Assembly: GCA_029548715.1 (NCBI GenBank)
Contig: JAKPMW010000312.1
Coordinates: 1-13,305, forward strand
Direction: 5' to 3'
Source: Spirochaetota bacterium
Lineage (GTDB): Bacteria > Spirochaetota > JAGLSM01 > JAKPMW01
DNA length: 13,305 nucleotides
Each line of letters starts with the position of its first letter. Positions within the stretch are counted from its first letter, which is position 1. The position numbers and the translations under genes are program-made. This document shows, piece by piece, positions 7,488 to 13,305 of the stretch. Under the pieces are notes generated by a model, which had not been told where the DNA came from, searched no databases, and was given only the letters and a program-made list of their open reading frames with translations.

Positions 7488-8599
7488 GGATGCACCCTGA
7501 CAAAACGGCCAGAACGCAGGGTAACACGAAACACCTCCCGAACCGGCATCCCCCACTCGTCAAGCAGGATGTCCGACTGAATCCCCTTGAAGCCGGCGGC
7601 GACCGTTTCTGCCGCCTGCCGGATACGGGAGCGTGTCTTCTCCGGGGACTTCTCCACTGCCATCAGGGCCAGGCGCATCGCGTCGGCAGCCTGGGTCTCG
7701 GAAAAACCGGGAGAACGACCGTAGAGTTTTTTGTACCGTTCGGCAAACCGGATCCAGTCCGTGCGCGGATTGTTGTCATCCCAGCAGGAGACGGCACGAA
7801 TCCGTTCTGCCCCCATCCCCCCGTGTTCGGCCAGCTCACGTGTCAGGGCCCACGAAGGTGAGTACAACGCCAGCGTACTCCCCGCCTTGAAGAGTGCCTG
7901 GCAGACGAGAGCCGTGTCCATTCCTGACGCCACGATCAGCAAGGCTGTCGGACGCAGGGAAAGCACCTTTTCAGCATATTGTCCATGCTGTCCCTTGACG
8001 TTTGCACTGGAAAACATAATCTGCGAAACAAGCACCCCGTCACCGGCAGCGGAAGCAAAACCGTCCAGCACCTGGCTGGCATAGGTGACATTGGCACTGT
8101 CCAGCAGGGCCACAACCCTTGCGTGCCCATCCTCGCGGCACCACTGCCCGGCAGCCCGGCCCATTGTCCATGCCCCGGCCATGATCGGAAAAAACCAGTC
8201 CGAAGGCCCCTGGCGCTGAATCCCCGCCACGGTTGGCGAAAGGAGCAGGATCCCCGCCCGTCTGGCCGCAGGGACGGCACCCTCAGCCGCCGCGGTTGTC
8301 ATGGGCCCGATCAGCAAATGACACCCCTTGTCCACAAGCCTGCGCACGGCACCTGCGCCACCATCCGCGGTATTGCTGTCATCGGCAACAAGAAGCTGAA
8401 ACCTGATCCCCGGCGCAAGCCGCCCTGACTCCTCTGCCAGAATGAATTCGACAGCGGTGCGCCCGGAGAGCCCCAGCTCCGAAAGCCGTCCACTCATTCC
8501 ACCGATATATCCGATATTGACCGTTTCCCCGCTGCAGCCCGCAATCCAGGCTGACACGAGACCCGGCAGCAACCACAGGCATCTTGCAACAGAACCCAT
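7484..8599 (-). CDS. Substrate-binding lipoprotein, branched-chain amino acid type
   Basis: The 371-residue product begins with a lipoprotein signal peptide and lipobox I-A-G-C (Cys at residue 22). It then shows the type I periplasmic-binding fold of the Leu/Ile/Val-binding (Peripla_BP_6) family: VNIGYIGGMSGRLSELG at 27-43, the strand-turn HLLIGPMTT at about 94-102, LLLSPT at about 118-123 and RVVALLDSANVTYASQV beginning near residue 161. The start is supported by GGGAGG at 8610-8605 with a 5-base spacer. Such proteins usually feed an ABC importer, but no permease or ATPase gene is adjacent. Its stop overlaps the start of a histidine kinase by ATGA. The inference is that it binds a small ligand outside the inner membrane and reports to that kinase. 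The ligand cannot be told from sequence alone. Confidence 0.88.
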   Translation of the reverse strand: MGSVARCLWLLPGLVSAWIAGCSGETVNIGYIGGMSGRLSELGLSGRTAVEFILAEESGRLAPGIRFQLLVADDSNTADGGAGAVRRLVDKGCHLLIGPMTTAAAEGAVPAARRAGILLLSPTVAGIQRQGPSDWFFPIMAGAWTMGRAAGQWCREDGHARVVALLDSANVTYASQVLDGFASAAGDGVLVSQIMFSSANVKGQHGQYAEKVLSLRPTALLIVASGMDTALVCQALFKAGSTLALYSPSWALTRELAEHGGMGAERIRAVSCWDDNNPRTDWIRFAERYKKLYGRSPGFSETQAADAMRLALMAVEKSPEKTRSRIRQAAETVAAGFKGIQSDILLDEWGMPVREVFRVTLRSGRFVRVHP

Positions 8600-8637
8600 G
8601 CGCGCCTCCCGAACTCCCGGTTTCTGTAACTGCGCCC

Positions 8638-8649
8638 ACAGATATCTGT
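8638..8649. promoter_or_regulatory. 12-bp palindrome in the divergent control region
   Basis: ACAGATATCTGT is a perfect 12-bp palindrome, 38 bases upstream of the lipoprotein start and inside the 214-base gap between the divergent lipoprotein/kinase unit and the exported-protein cluster. A shorter palindrome, ATCATGAT, lies at 8663-8670. It could be an operator, but a few 12-bp palindromes are expected by chance in 13 kb, so the assignment is tentative. Confidence 0.25.
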
Positions 8650-8813
8650 ACGACAGGCAACAATCATGATATACCGTTATTCTTCAACAATCCACCGAAA
8701 AACGACAAACGGGCAGGATAGAGGCTGTGATTCTCCGCCATGCTGCTATACTTGAGGGAGACGTTCGCAAAAGGGGGGACTCGCATCCCCACCCTGACAG
8801 GAGGCTGTTCGCC

Positions 8814-9464
8814 ATGAAATTTCTTTTTTCCATTCTCGCAATCCTTGTGACCACGACCGCGATCCTGACGGCAAATACGGCCAGCCTCGACTCAGCCCTC
8901 TCTTCCGGACCCGGCCGGTATCGTCTCGTTGATGAGTCTGTCCGCCTTGAGTCATTGCCTTCATCGGTTGAGGAATTCACCACCATGCGCAATACCCTGG
9001 CTACCAACCCCAAGGGCGGATACGCCATGTTTGTCGCTGCCATGCTGACCTATGTCAAAAACAAGGATCTGGGGACAAAGTTTTTTACCCTGATCATGGA
9101 TATGGATGCGCTCTCCCGCAACCCGGGCAATCCTCTCAATGTCCAGGGATACGTCCCCAACGCAAACGCGCTGTATCTTGTGCGTCAGCTTGACTCACGA
9201 CTCTACCTCCCGGCCATCTACCTTCTGGGAACCAGTGTCGACAACGGATACAGCTACAGCCTCCCGGCGGGTATCGAATTCCGCCAGGCTACCGTGCGAA
9301 ATGCAGAAACGGTAACCCTCTACGCTTTGACAACCGGTGGAAACTCGGCACGCCCCATCACACTGCGAAAAAACGACAAGGGAATCTGGAAGGCAGCCGA
9401 ATTTTCCAGTGTTTTCGTCGGCGCATCCCGGGTACCACAAACCCGGCGGACCGACAACCTCTAA
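8814..9464 (+). CDS. Exported DUF6935-like protein of unknown function
   Basis: The frame is open from 8727, but AGGAGG at 8799-8804 and the signal peptide that follows (MKFLFSILAILVTTTAILTA) set the start at 8814, giving 216 residues. After cleavage near residue 20-23 the protein is a single ~190-residue domain. The blocks GGYAMFVAAMLTYVKNKDLG (68-87), GTSVDNGYSYSLP (139-151) and ARPITLRKNDKGIWKAAEFSS (179-199; sequence shown starts at A179) match the family pattern I recall as DUF6935, which has no assigned role. There are no cysteines and no catalytic motif I can name. A -10-like TATACT lies at 8747-8752 with a poor -35. The next gene starts 37 bases after the stop with its own strong ribosome binding site, so the two are probably co-transcribed. 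Confidence 0.78.
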   Translation: MKFLFSILAILVTTTAILTANTASLDSALSSGPGRYRLVDESVRLESLPSSVEEFTTMRNTLATNPKGGYAMFVAAMLTYVKNKDLGTKFFTLIMDMDALSRNPGNPLNVQGYVPNANALYLVRQLDSRLYLPAIYLLGTSVDNGYSYSLPAGIEFRQATVRNAETVTLYALTTGGNSARPITLRKNDKGIWKAAEFSSVFVGASRVPQTRRTDNL

Positions 9465-9501
9465 CAGTCCGCTGCGACTATATCCCCGCAGGAGGTGTAC
9501 G

Positions 9502-10137
9502 ATGACCGAACCCATCTCCCGTTTTGTCCGTCTGGCTGCCTCTCTCAGCCTCTGGCTCCTTCTGGCGGCCTGCACATGGTCCCCAAAAGTCGTGCACCCT
9601 GGCCTGGGCAACGCGGGTATCGCGCTGAGGCCGGCTGAACGCACAGAAATCGGCGTTTCAACCTGGGCTGGGGTCGTCCCTGCATTCGTCCGGACCGAGC
9701 TGCGGGTCTTCGAGTTTCTCACGCTCTCGGGCGGATATGGCCTGACGGGACCGGATGCCGCCGGTTTTCTGGGATCACTCAATCTTGTGCTCATCAACTC
9801 GTCGAACGCATACCTGGTTGTATCGCCCAATCTGGTTTCGCACGACAACAGCGAACGCGGCTTTTCGGCGCTGACCTGGGGTGGCAGTGCCAGCGCCGGA
9901 CTCAAACTGGATCAGAAGGGAAACGTGCGAATCTTCGGGACTTTTTTCGCCGGCGAATACAGGGGGACCTACGCATCGGCCGATGATCGCGGTCTTGTCC
10001 TTATTCCCGGCCTTGGCCTTGATGCTGACCTCGGCGTTGTGCGAACCTTTCTGGAAGGCAATCTTCCACTCAGCAAAAGCATCGGCACAACCACCATCAT
10101 GCCGAACCTGAGTGCTGGCCTCATGTTCGGGTTTTGA
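9502..10137 (+). CDS. Beta-rich lipoprotein, unknown function
   Basis: The frame is open further upstream, but AGGAGG at 9490-9495 with a 6-base spacer and the lipoprotein signal peptide that follows fix the start at 9502 (211 residues). The lipobox is L-A-A-C with Cys at residue 24. The mature part is made of alternating short strands and turns rich in Gly, Ser, Leu and Val (LTLSGGYGLTG, TWGGSASAGLKL, IFGTFFAGEYRG, LIPGLGLDADLG). It ends SAGLMFGF, that is, with a C-terminal Phe after an alternating strand, as in outer-membrane beta barrels. I recognise no family. A lipid-anchored outer-membrane or periplasmic beta protein is the best structural guess. It follows the DUF6935-like gene by 37 bases and probably shares its transcript. 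Confidence 0.75.
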   Translation: MTEPISRFVRLAASLSLWLLLAACTWSPKVVHPGLGNAGIALRPAERTEIGVSTWAGVVPAFVRTELRVFEFLTLSGGYGLTGPDAAGFLGSLNLVLINSSNAYLVVSPNLVSHDNSERGFSALTWGGSASAGLKLDQKGNVRIFGTFFAGEYRGTYASADDRGLVLIPGLGLDADLGVVRTFLEGNLPLSKSIGTTTIMPNLSAGLMFGF

Positions 10138-10154
10138 CAGGACTGGCATTGAAT

Positions 10155-10185
10155 ATCCGTGATTTTTTCGGCTGTAATCCGTGAT
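10155..10185 (+). repeat. 9-bp direct repeat upstream of the WG-repeat gene
   Basis: ATCCGTGAT occurs at 10155-10163 and again at 10177-10185, a 22-base period close to two helical turns. It lies just upstream of the -35-like element at 10193, the position where a dimeric activator would bind. It also overlaps an alternative promoter, TTGAAT (10149-10154) and TGTAAT (10173-10178) with an 18-base spacer, which complicates the reading. Confidence 0.35.
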
Positions 10186-10192
10186 GCTCTGC

Positions 10193-10221
10193 CTGAAAAA
10201 CCCGGGATTCTGGTGTACACT
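10193..10221 (+). promoter_or_regulatory. candidate promoter of the WG-repeat gene
   Basis: CTGAAA (10193-10198) and TACACT (10216-10221), each 4 of 6 to consensus, are 17 bases apart. A start near 10228 would place GGAGGAG (10238-10244) in a short leader. The hexamers are imperfect; the promoter at 10149-10178 is an alternative. Confidence 0.4.
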
Positions 10222-10247
10222 CCCTCCATCAATCCATGGAGGAGAAT

Positions 10248-10892
10248 ATGAACATTCTCTATCGTATCCTCTGCACAGCCTGCATCATCGCTGCCATTGC
10301 CACACCTGCCCTGGCCGAGACGGATGGAGGCGCCACATTTTCCGGTATCTATACATCGGACTGGGGCCGCATCATGCTCGTTCAGGACGGAGACAAGGTG
10401 CTCGGTGTCTACGCGGGGCAATATCAGGGATCAATCGAAGGAAAAATTCAGGACGGGAAGCTGCATTACCGCTGGCAACAGCTAAATGGAGAACGCGGCC
10501 GGGGCTGGTTTGCCCTGTCTGATGGCGGCCTGACCGGAAAATGGGGAAGCAGGAACTCCGAGGATGATGGTGGCGACTGGAACGCAACCCTCGAATCCCG
10601 TCCGGATGGCGGCAAGGGGCCGTTTTTTGGCAGATGGCAGACGGCCTGGGGCAGAGTCGCCCTGCTCCACCTCGGCTCCCATGTCATGGGCCTGTATAAT
10701 GGCCAGTTCAAGGGGGTCATCATCGGGAGTGTTGAAGGAAAAACCCTCAAGTTTGAATGGATCCAGACGGGTGAAAAGGGCCGCGGGTACTTTACCCTCA
10801 ATGAGGGAGACAACGCCTTTAGCGGAAAATGGGGATCGGGCGATTCGGACTCGGATGGGGGCGACTGGAACGGAACAAAATCCGGCGACTGA
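10248..10892 (+). CDS. Exported protein with two tandem WG/GDW repeats
   Basis: A start at 10236 is in frame, but its ATG is part of the ribosome binding region. The ATG at 10248 directly after GGAGGAG gives a clean signal peptide (MNILYRILCTACIIAAIATP, cleaved after ALA near residue 23) and 214 residues. The mature protein is two copies of one ~85-residue unit, about 30-115 and 126-210. Each runs F.G.y...WGR, then G..V.G.Y.GQ..G.I.G, then L...W......GRG.F.L, then GKWG and an acidic loop before GGDWN. The acidic loops (NSEDDGGDW and DSDSDGGDW) could bind Ca2+. The unit resembles short Gly/Trp beta repeats seen in uncharacterised exported bacterial proteins, and I know no function for it. The gene probably has its own promoter and is followed by a strong terminator. 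Confidence 0.8.
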   Translation: MNILYRILCTACIIAAIATPALAETDGGATFSGIYTSDWGRIMLVQDGDKVLGVYAGQYQGSIEGKIQDGKLHYRWQQLNGERGRGWFALSDGGLTGKWGSRNSEDDGGDWNATLESRPDGGKGPFFGRWQTAWGRVALLHLGSHVMGLYNGQFKGVIIGSVEGKTLKFEWIQTGEKGRGYFTLNEGDNAFSGKWGSGDSDSDGGDWNGTKSGD

Positions 10893-10910
10893 ATCCATGG
10901 CTCCAGCCAG

Positions 10911-10946
10911 AAACCGGTACGCTCATCAGGTACCGGTTTTTTATTG
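10911..10946 (+). terminator. intrinsic terminator after the WG-repeat gene
   Basis: AAACCGGTAC (10911-10920) pairs perfectly with GTACCGGTTT (10930-10939) around a 9-base loop. The 3' arm runs into TTTTTTATT. This is a classical Rho-independent terminator 19 bases after the stop codon. Confidence 0.9.
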
Positions 10947-10964
10947 ATCGTCCACTGCCCTGCT

Positions 10965-11048
10965 TTAGCCAAAAACCGATTCGACATCCGTGGAACGCCG
11001 AATTCGCAGCTCGATGCCTTTATCGGAGTTGAACCGTTTGGCATTCAC
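10965..11048 (-). pseudogene. degenerate transposase C-terminal fragment (IS1182-like)
   Basis: In one minus-strand frame this stretch reads VNAKRFNSDKG followed by IELRIRRSTDVESVFG and then a stop (10967-10965). The pattern L/F-N-S-x-x-G-I-x-L-R-x-x-R-S-x-D-V-E-x-V-F-G closely resembles the conserved end of the DDE catalytic region in IS1182-type transposases, where it normally continues as FG.IK.N. Here the frame stops right after VFG, and nothing recognisable follows. The frame continues open upstream to about 11090, but only weakly similar residues are seen there. It has no start, ribosome binding site or terminal inverted repeats that I can find. It is best read as a decayed insertion-sequence remnant lodged between two convergent terminators. 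Confidence 0.5.
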
Positions 11049-11081
11049 AATGGGCGCAACGCGACTCACCCTCTGGCAGGA

Positions 11082-11123
11082 AATACAAAAACCCCGGCAC
11101 GCTCATCCGACGCACCGGGGTTT
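11082..11123 (-). terminator. intrinsic terminator of the V-type ATP synthase operon
   Basis: On the minus strand AAACCCCGG (11123-11115) pairs perfectly with CCGGGGTTT (11097-11089) around a 17-base loop, followed by TTGTATTT. It lies 20 bases after the stop of the subunit K gene and closes the operon. Confidence 0.85.
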
Positions 11124-11143
11124 GCACAACGGGACAACCGCAC

Positions 11144-11770
11144 TTATTTGATGAACCCGCTGACCAAGAAGGCTGCCGCGAAGGAGACGATAGCGTAGAG
11201 TTCGGGGAACACCGCCAGGATCATGGTTTTTCCGAACACATCATGTCCGCTGGCGATACCGGCGATACCATCCGCACAAACCTGACCCTGCTTGATGGCC
11301 GAGATGAGACAGGCCAGCCCCATGAAGATGCCGGCACCAAGAATGGCCGCGCCCTGGAGGATTGTGACAGCACCCCAGCCGCCGGCCTGGGCCCCGATCA
11401 CACCGCTCAAGATGAAGAAGCCGCCGAATCCATAGAGACCCTGGGTTCCGGGAAGAGCCGCCAAAAGCATGTATGAACCAAACGCGTCATCCCGCTTCTT
11501 GAGGGCTCCGACCGTGGCACTGCCGCCGATGGAACACCCGATGGCGCTGCCTGAGCCCGAAAGACCTATCATCAGGCCAAAGCCGATATAGGCCAGCACA
11601 AGAGCCAGGGTGTTCGGCTCGGCCTTGGCCTCAGTCTTGACCGCAGCTGCCGTTGCCGCCACATTGGCGGCTGCCTTGTTGGTCTCATCTGCCGGAGCAG
11701 CCTGGAGCACCATGGCAAGGGTGACGCACAAGAGGGCACCGAGGACCAAAGCCTGTATTGTTTTTTTCAT
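11144..11770 (-). CDS. atpK: V-type ATP synthase subunit K (rotor ring proteolipid), extended
   Basis: The 208-residue product is the membrane rotor subunit with two helical hairpins (four TMs, about 55-75, 97-123, 138-158 and 183-205). By alignment from memory with Enterococcus hirae NtpK, all five Na+-ligand positions are present: L106, T109 and Q110 in LPGTQGLYG, Q161 in KQGQ, and the carboxylate E190 in FPELYAI. Y113, the partner of the Glu, is also kept. This suggests Na+ rather than H+ coupling. Family members are usually 140-160 residues. The excess here is an N-terminal signal-peptide-like segment (MKKTIQALVLGALLCVTLAM, with a possible cleavage after Ala near 24-27) and an Ala/Lys/Glu linker to about residue 52. 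The start has a good GAAAGGAG at 11785-11778, which argues the extension is real. It follows subunit I by 52 bases and is last in the operon. Confidence 0.93.
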   Translation of the reverse strand: MKKTIQALVLGALLCVTLAMVLQAAPADETNKAAANVAATAAAVKTEAKAEPNTLALVLAYIGFGLMIGLSGSGSAIGCSIGGSATVGALKKRDDAFGSYMLLAALPGTQGLYGFGGFFILSGVIGAQAGGWGAVTILQGAAILGAGIFMGLACLISAIKQGQVCADGIAGIASGHDVFGKTMILAVFPELYAIVSFAAAFLVSGFIK

Positions 11771-11822
11771 TGAAACACTCCTTTCAAGATCTTCCTGTTT
11801 TCGTTATGCCCAGCAACGGGCT

Positions 11823-13305
11823 TCATTTTTTTGCGGCAAGCGGTTTGTATTCCTTACCGCCCCCGGAGAATCCAGCACTCTTGTAAAACTCGACAAAGGT
11901 CAGACGCATCGGGTGAACAAAGGAACCAAGCATTCCCAGCAGCATGTTACCGGTATGTCCGACAACAAGGGCAACAGCGTACAGTACAACGCCAACAACC
12001 GGAATCCCGAGAAGCTGACCGGACAACTGGTTAATCACGGCCCCAAGGATTCCGCTTGAAATCCCCAGTGCGAACAGGCGCACATAGGAAAGCAGATCTC
12101 CAAAGACCCCGGTGATGTTGTACAGCTCGTAGACGCCCTTTCCGATGCGCACAAAGATATTGACCTTGAGGTCATTGAAAAAGAGGATCAGGGCCACACC
12201 AAAGAGGGCCGTATATCCGGCAATGCTGCTGACCTTTGGCCCAGCTTCAGGCCCGAATGCGTCGCCCCCGGCCAGTCCGACAATGCTCAGGAGCAGGACG
12301 ATCCAGCCCATGGTGGAGATGGCAGACTTGAACCCGTACTGCCGCACCCGATTGACAACCTGGACACACATGCCAAAGAGGATCTGCAGGAGCCCCAGGC
12401 CAAGGGCCAGGTTAAACAGCATCCCCTGGTCACTGATCAGGACGTACTCCCTGAGTTGCGGCAGTTCAACAAGGCTGACGCCAAACAGGGTCCCCGTCAG
12501 GACACCCACCAGCATGGTCGAGAAACCAAACAACATCCCCAAGGTTGTAAAGGGCTTCATATCCGGCTTGACCTTGAAGCGGGCCACAAATGAGGCGAGC
12601 ATGATGACCAGTCCGTAGCCCGCATCACCCAGACAGAAACCGAAAAAGAGGGTAAAAAACGGGGCAAAGAGGCCGGTCAGGTCCAGCTCGGCGTAACTCG
12701 GAAGAGAGAAAAGCCGGGTGATCGGCTCGAAAAGCCGGGCAAAACGGCTGTTTTTCAGATGGATGGGTACATCGTCACCGGGCTGGGGATCCTCGGCGAT
12801 CGTTACCACCCCGCGCTCATCACAAGCGGTCTGGACGGCTGCCTCCGCCGGTCGGGGAACCCAGCCCTGGAGAATCCGGACACGTTCCTCAACCCCGCTC
12901 TCGGCCGAAAGCGCCGCCCGGGCATAATCGGTCTCGGCAACCACCTTGCCCAGTTCGGCACGCAGCACATCTGCCGCTGTTCCGCTGGCAAGGGCATCAA
13001 GCCGCGCATAGAGACCGGCCTGTTTACGGCTGACATCTTCCTGTCCGGCAAGGGCTTCAGACAGACCGCGGGCCGGCAGACGAACCTCCTCCAGCCCGTC
13101 GATCTCCGGCAGATCTTCGCCCGCCCGGAGGAATGCGGCCAGGTACAGCCTCGATCCGGCTTCAGCCACAATTGCCAGCGGAGCGGTCCCAAGCAGGGTC
13201 CGGTCAAACTTCTTTTCGGGAACAGCAAAGGTCCGCACCCCGATGCCGGACTCCGCCAGACGGCTGATGGTCTCCACGGGAACCTCACCCCACGGTAAAA
13301 GGAGG
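11823..13305 (-). CDS. atpI: V-type ATP synthase subunit I (stator, a-subunit homologue), 5'-partial
   Basis: The frame is open to the right edge of the window. The GTG at 13277 is not taken as the start because the upstream in-frame codons read LLPWGEVPVE, a conserved part of this family, so the true N-terminus (probably 100-150 residues more) lies outside. Numbering from that GTG, the soluble arm runs to about 195. The membrane domain then follows: FAPFFTLFFGFCLGDAGYGL (204-223), further TMs, LLSYVRLFALG with the essential-type Arg at 400, GHTGN (440-444) and HPMRLTFVEFY with the second conserved Arg at 458. The end, GGGKEYKPL, is typical. The subunit forms the ion half-channels against the K ring. 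Gene order I-K matches spirochaete V-type operons, and the other subunits should lie beyond the right edge. Confidence 0.95.
   Translation of the reverse strand, partial: LLLPWGEVPVETISRLAESGIGVRTFAVPEKKFDRTLLGTAPLAIVAEAGSRLYLAAFLRAGEDLPEIDGLEEVRLPARGLSEALAGQEDVSRKQAGLYARLDALASGTAADVLRAELGKVVAETDYARAALSAESGVEERVRILQGWVPRPAEAAVQTACDERGVVTIAEDPQPGDDVPIHLKNSRFARLFEPITRLFSLPSYAELDLTGLFAPFFTLFFGFCLGDAGYGLVIMLASFVARFKVKPDMKPFTTLGMLFGFSTMLVGVLTGTLFGVSLVELPQLREYVLISDQGMLFNLALGLGLLQILFGMCVQVVNRVRQYGFKSAISTMGWIVLLLSIVGLAGGDAFGPEAGPKVSSIAGYTALFGVALILFFNDLKVNIFVRIGKGVYELYNITGVFGDLLSYVRLFALGISSGILGAVINQLSGQLLGIPVVGVVLYAVALVVGHTGNMLLGMLGSFVHPMRLTFVEFYKSAGFSGGGKEYKPLAAKK

Noticed and set aside
7488..7556. 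Longer start for the histidine kinase (23 extra residues)
   Set aside because: It would overlap the lipoprotein gene by over 70 bases. The ATG at 7487 forms the ATGA coupling overlap and directly precedes the first TM helix.
10921..11110. Shared ACGCTCATC in the loops of the two convergent terminators (around 10919 and 11099)
   Set aside because: A 9-base match in opposite orientations relative to transcription is too short to call a repeat or a loop-loop interaction.
13275..13277. GTG as the start codon of V-type subunit I
   Set aside because: In-frame codons upstream to the window edge encode LLPWGEVPVE, which fits the conserved family sequence, so the gene continues beyond the window.
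1..13305. CRISPR array, tRNA or rRNA genes, prophage or defence genes
   Set aside because: No regularly spaced repeats, cloverleaf-like or rRNA-like sequence, integrase, nuclease or toxin motifs were seen on either strand.

Overview
This 13.3 kb window has high GC and looks like the chromosome of a diderm (Gram-negative-type) bacterium. Signs of this are two lipobox lipoproteins, several Sec-exported proteins, and a lipoprotein rich in predicted beta strands that ends in Phe. A V-type ATP synthase with the order subunit I then subunit K, a six-helix membrane adenylate cyclase and a 7TM-type sensor together suggest a free-living spirochaete (Treponema/Spirochaeta-like). That placement is an inference from gene content, not a database result. 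Coding density is high, with no gene-free stretch over 300 bases.

Layout. Positions 1-329 (-) hold the N-terminal part of a 7TM sensor protein that runs off the left edge. Divergent from it, with a near-consensus sigma-70 promoter, is cutA (+), closed by a hairpin. Next is a class III adenylate cyclase (+), which converges on a flavodoxin-like protein (-) with only 6 bp between stop codons. A secreted CAP-domain protein (+) with an N-terminal PA-IL-like domain then converges on a two-gene unit (-). That unit is a lipoprotein of the branched-chain amino acid-binding type whose stop overlaps the start (ATGA) of a Cache-HAMP-PAS-PAS histidine kinase. Positions 8814-10892 (+) carry three small exported proteins: a DUF6935-like protein, a beta-rich lipoprotein, and a protein made of two tandem ~85-residue WG/GDW repeats with a strong terminator. 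A short degenerate fragment resembling the end of an IS1182-type transposase lies in the next convergent gap. The right end holds the distal part of a V-type ATP synthase operon (-): subunit I (5' end outside the window), then subunit K and a clear terminator.

How the genes work together. The lipoprotein and histidine kinase look like a ligand-sensing pair: no ABC permease or ATPase gene is present and translation appears coupled. The ATP synthase K subunit keeps every Na+-ligand position known from Enterococcus hirae NtpK, so a Na+-coupled enzyme is plausible. It also has an unusual signal-peptide-like, Ala-rich N-terminal extension. The adenylate cyclase has a full catalytic set with ATP-type specificity residues. 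I see no strong evidence for a wholly new multi-gene system. The most interesting candidates are the lipoprotein/kinase pair, the exported-protein cluster and the modified K subunit.
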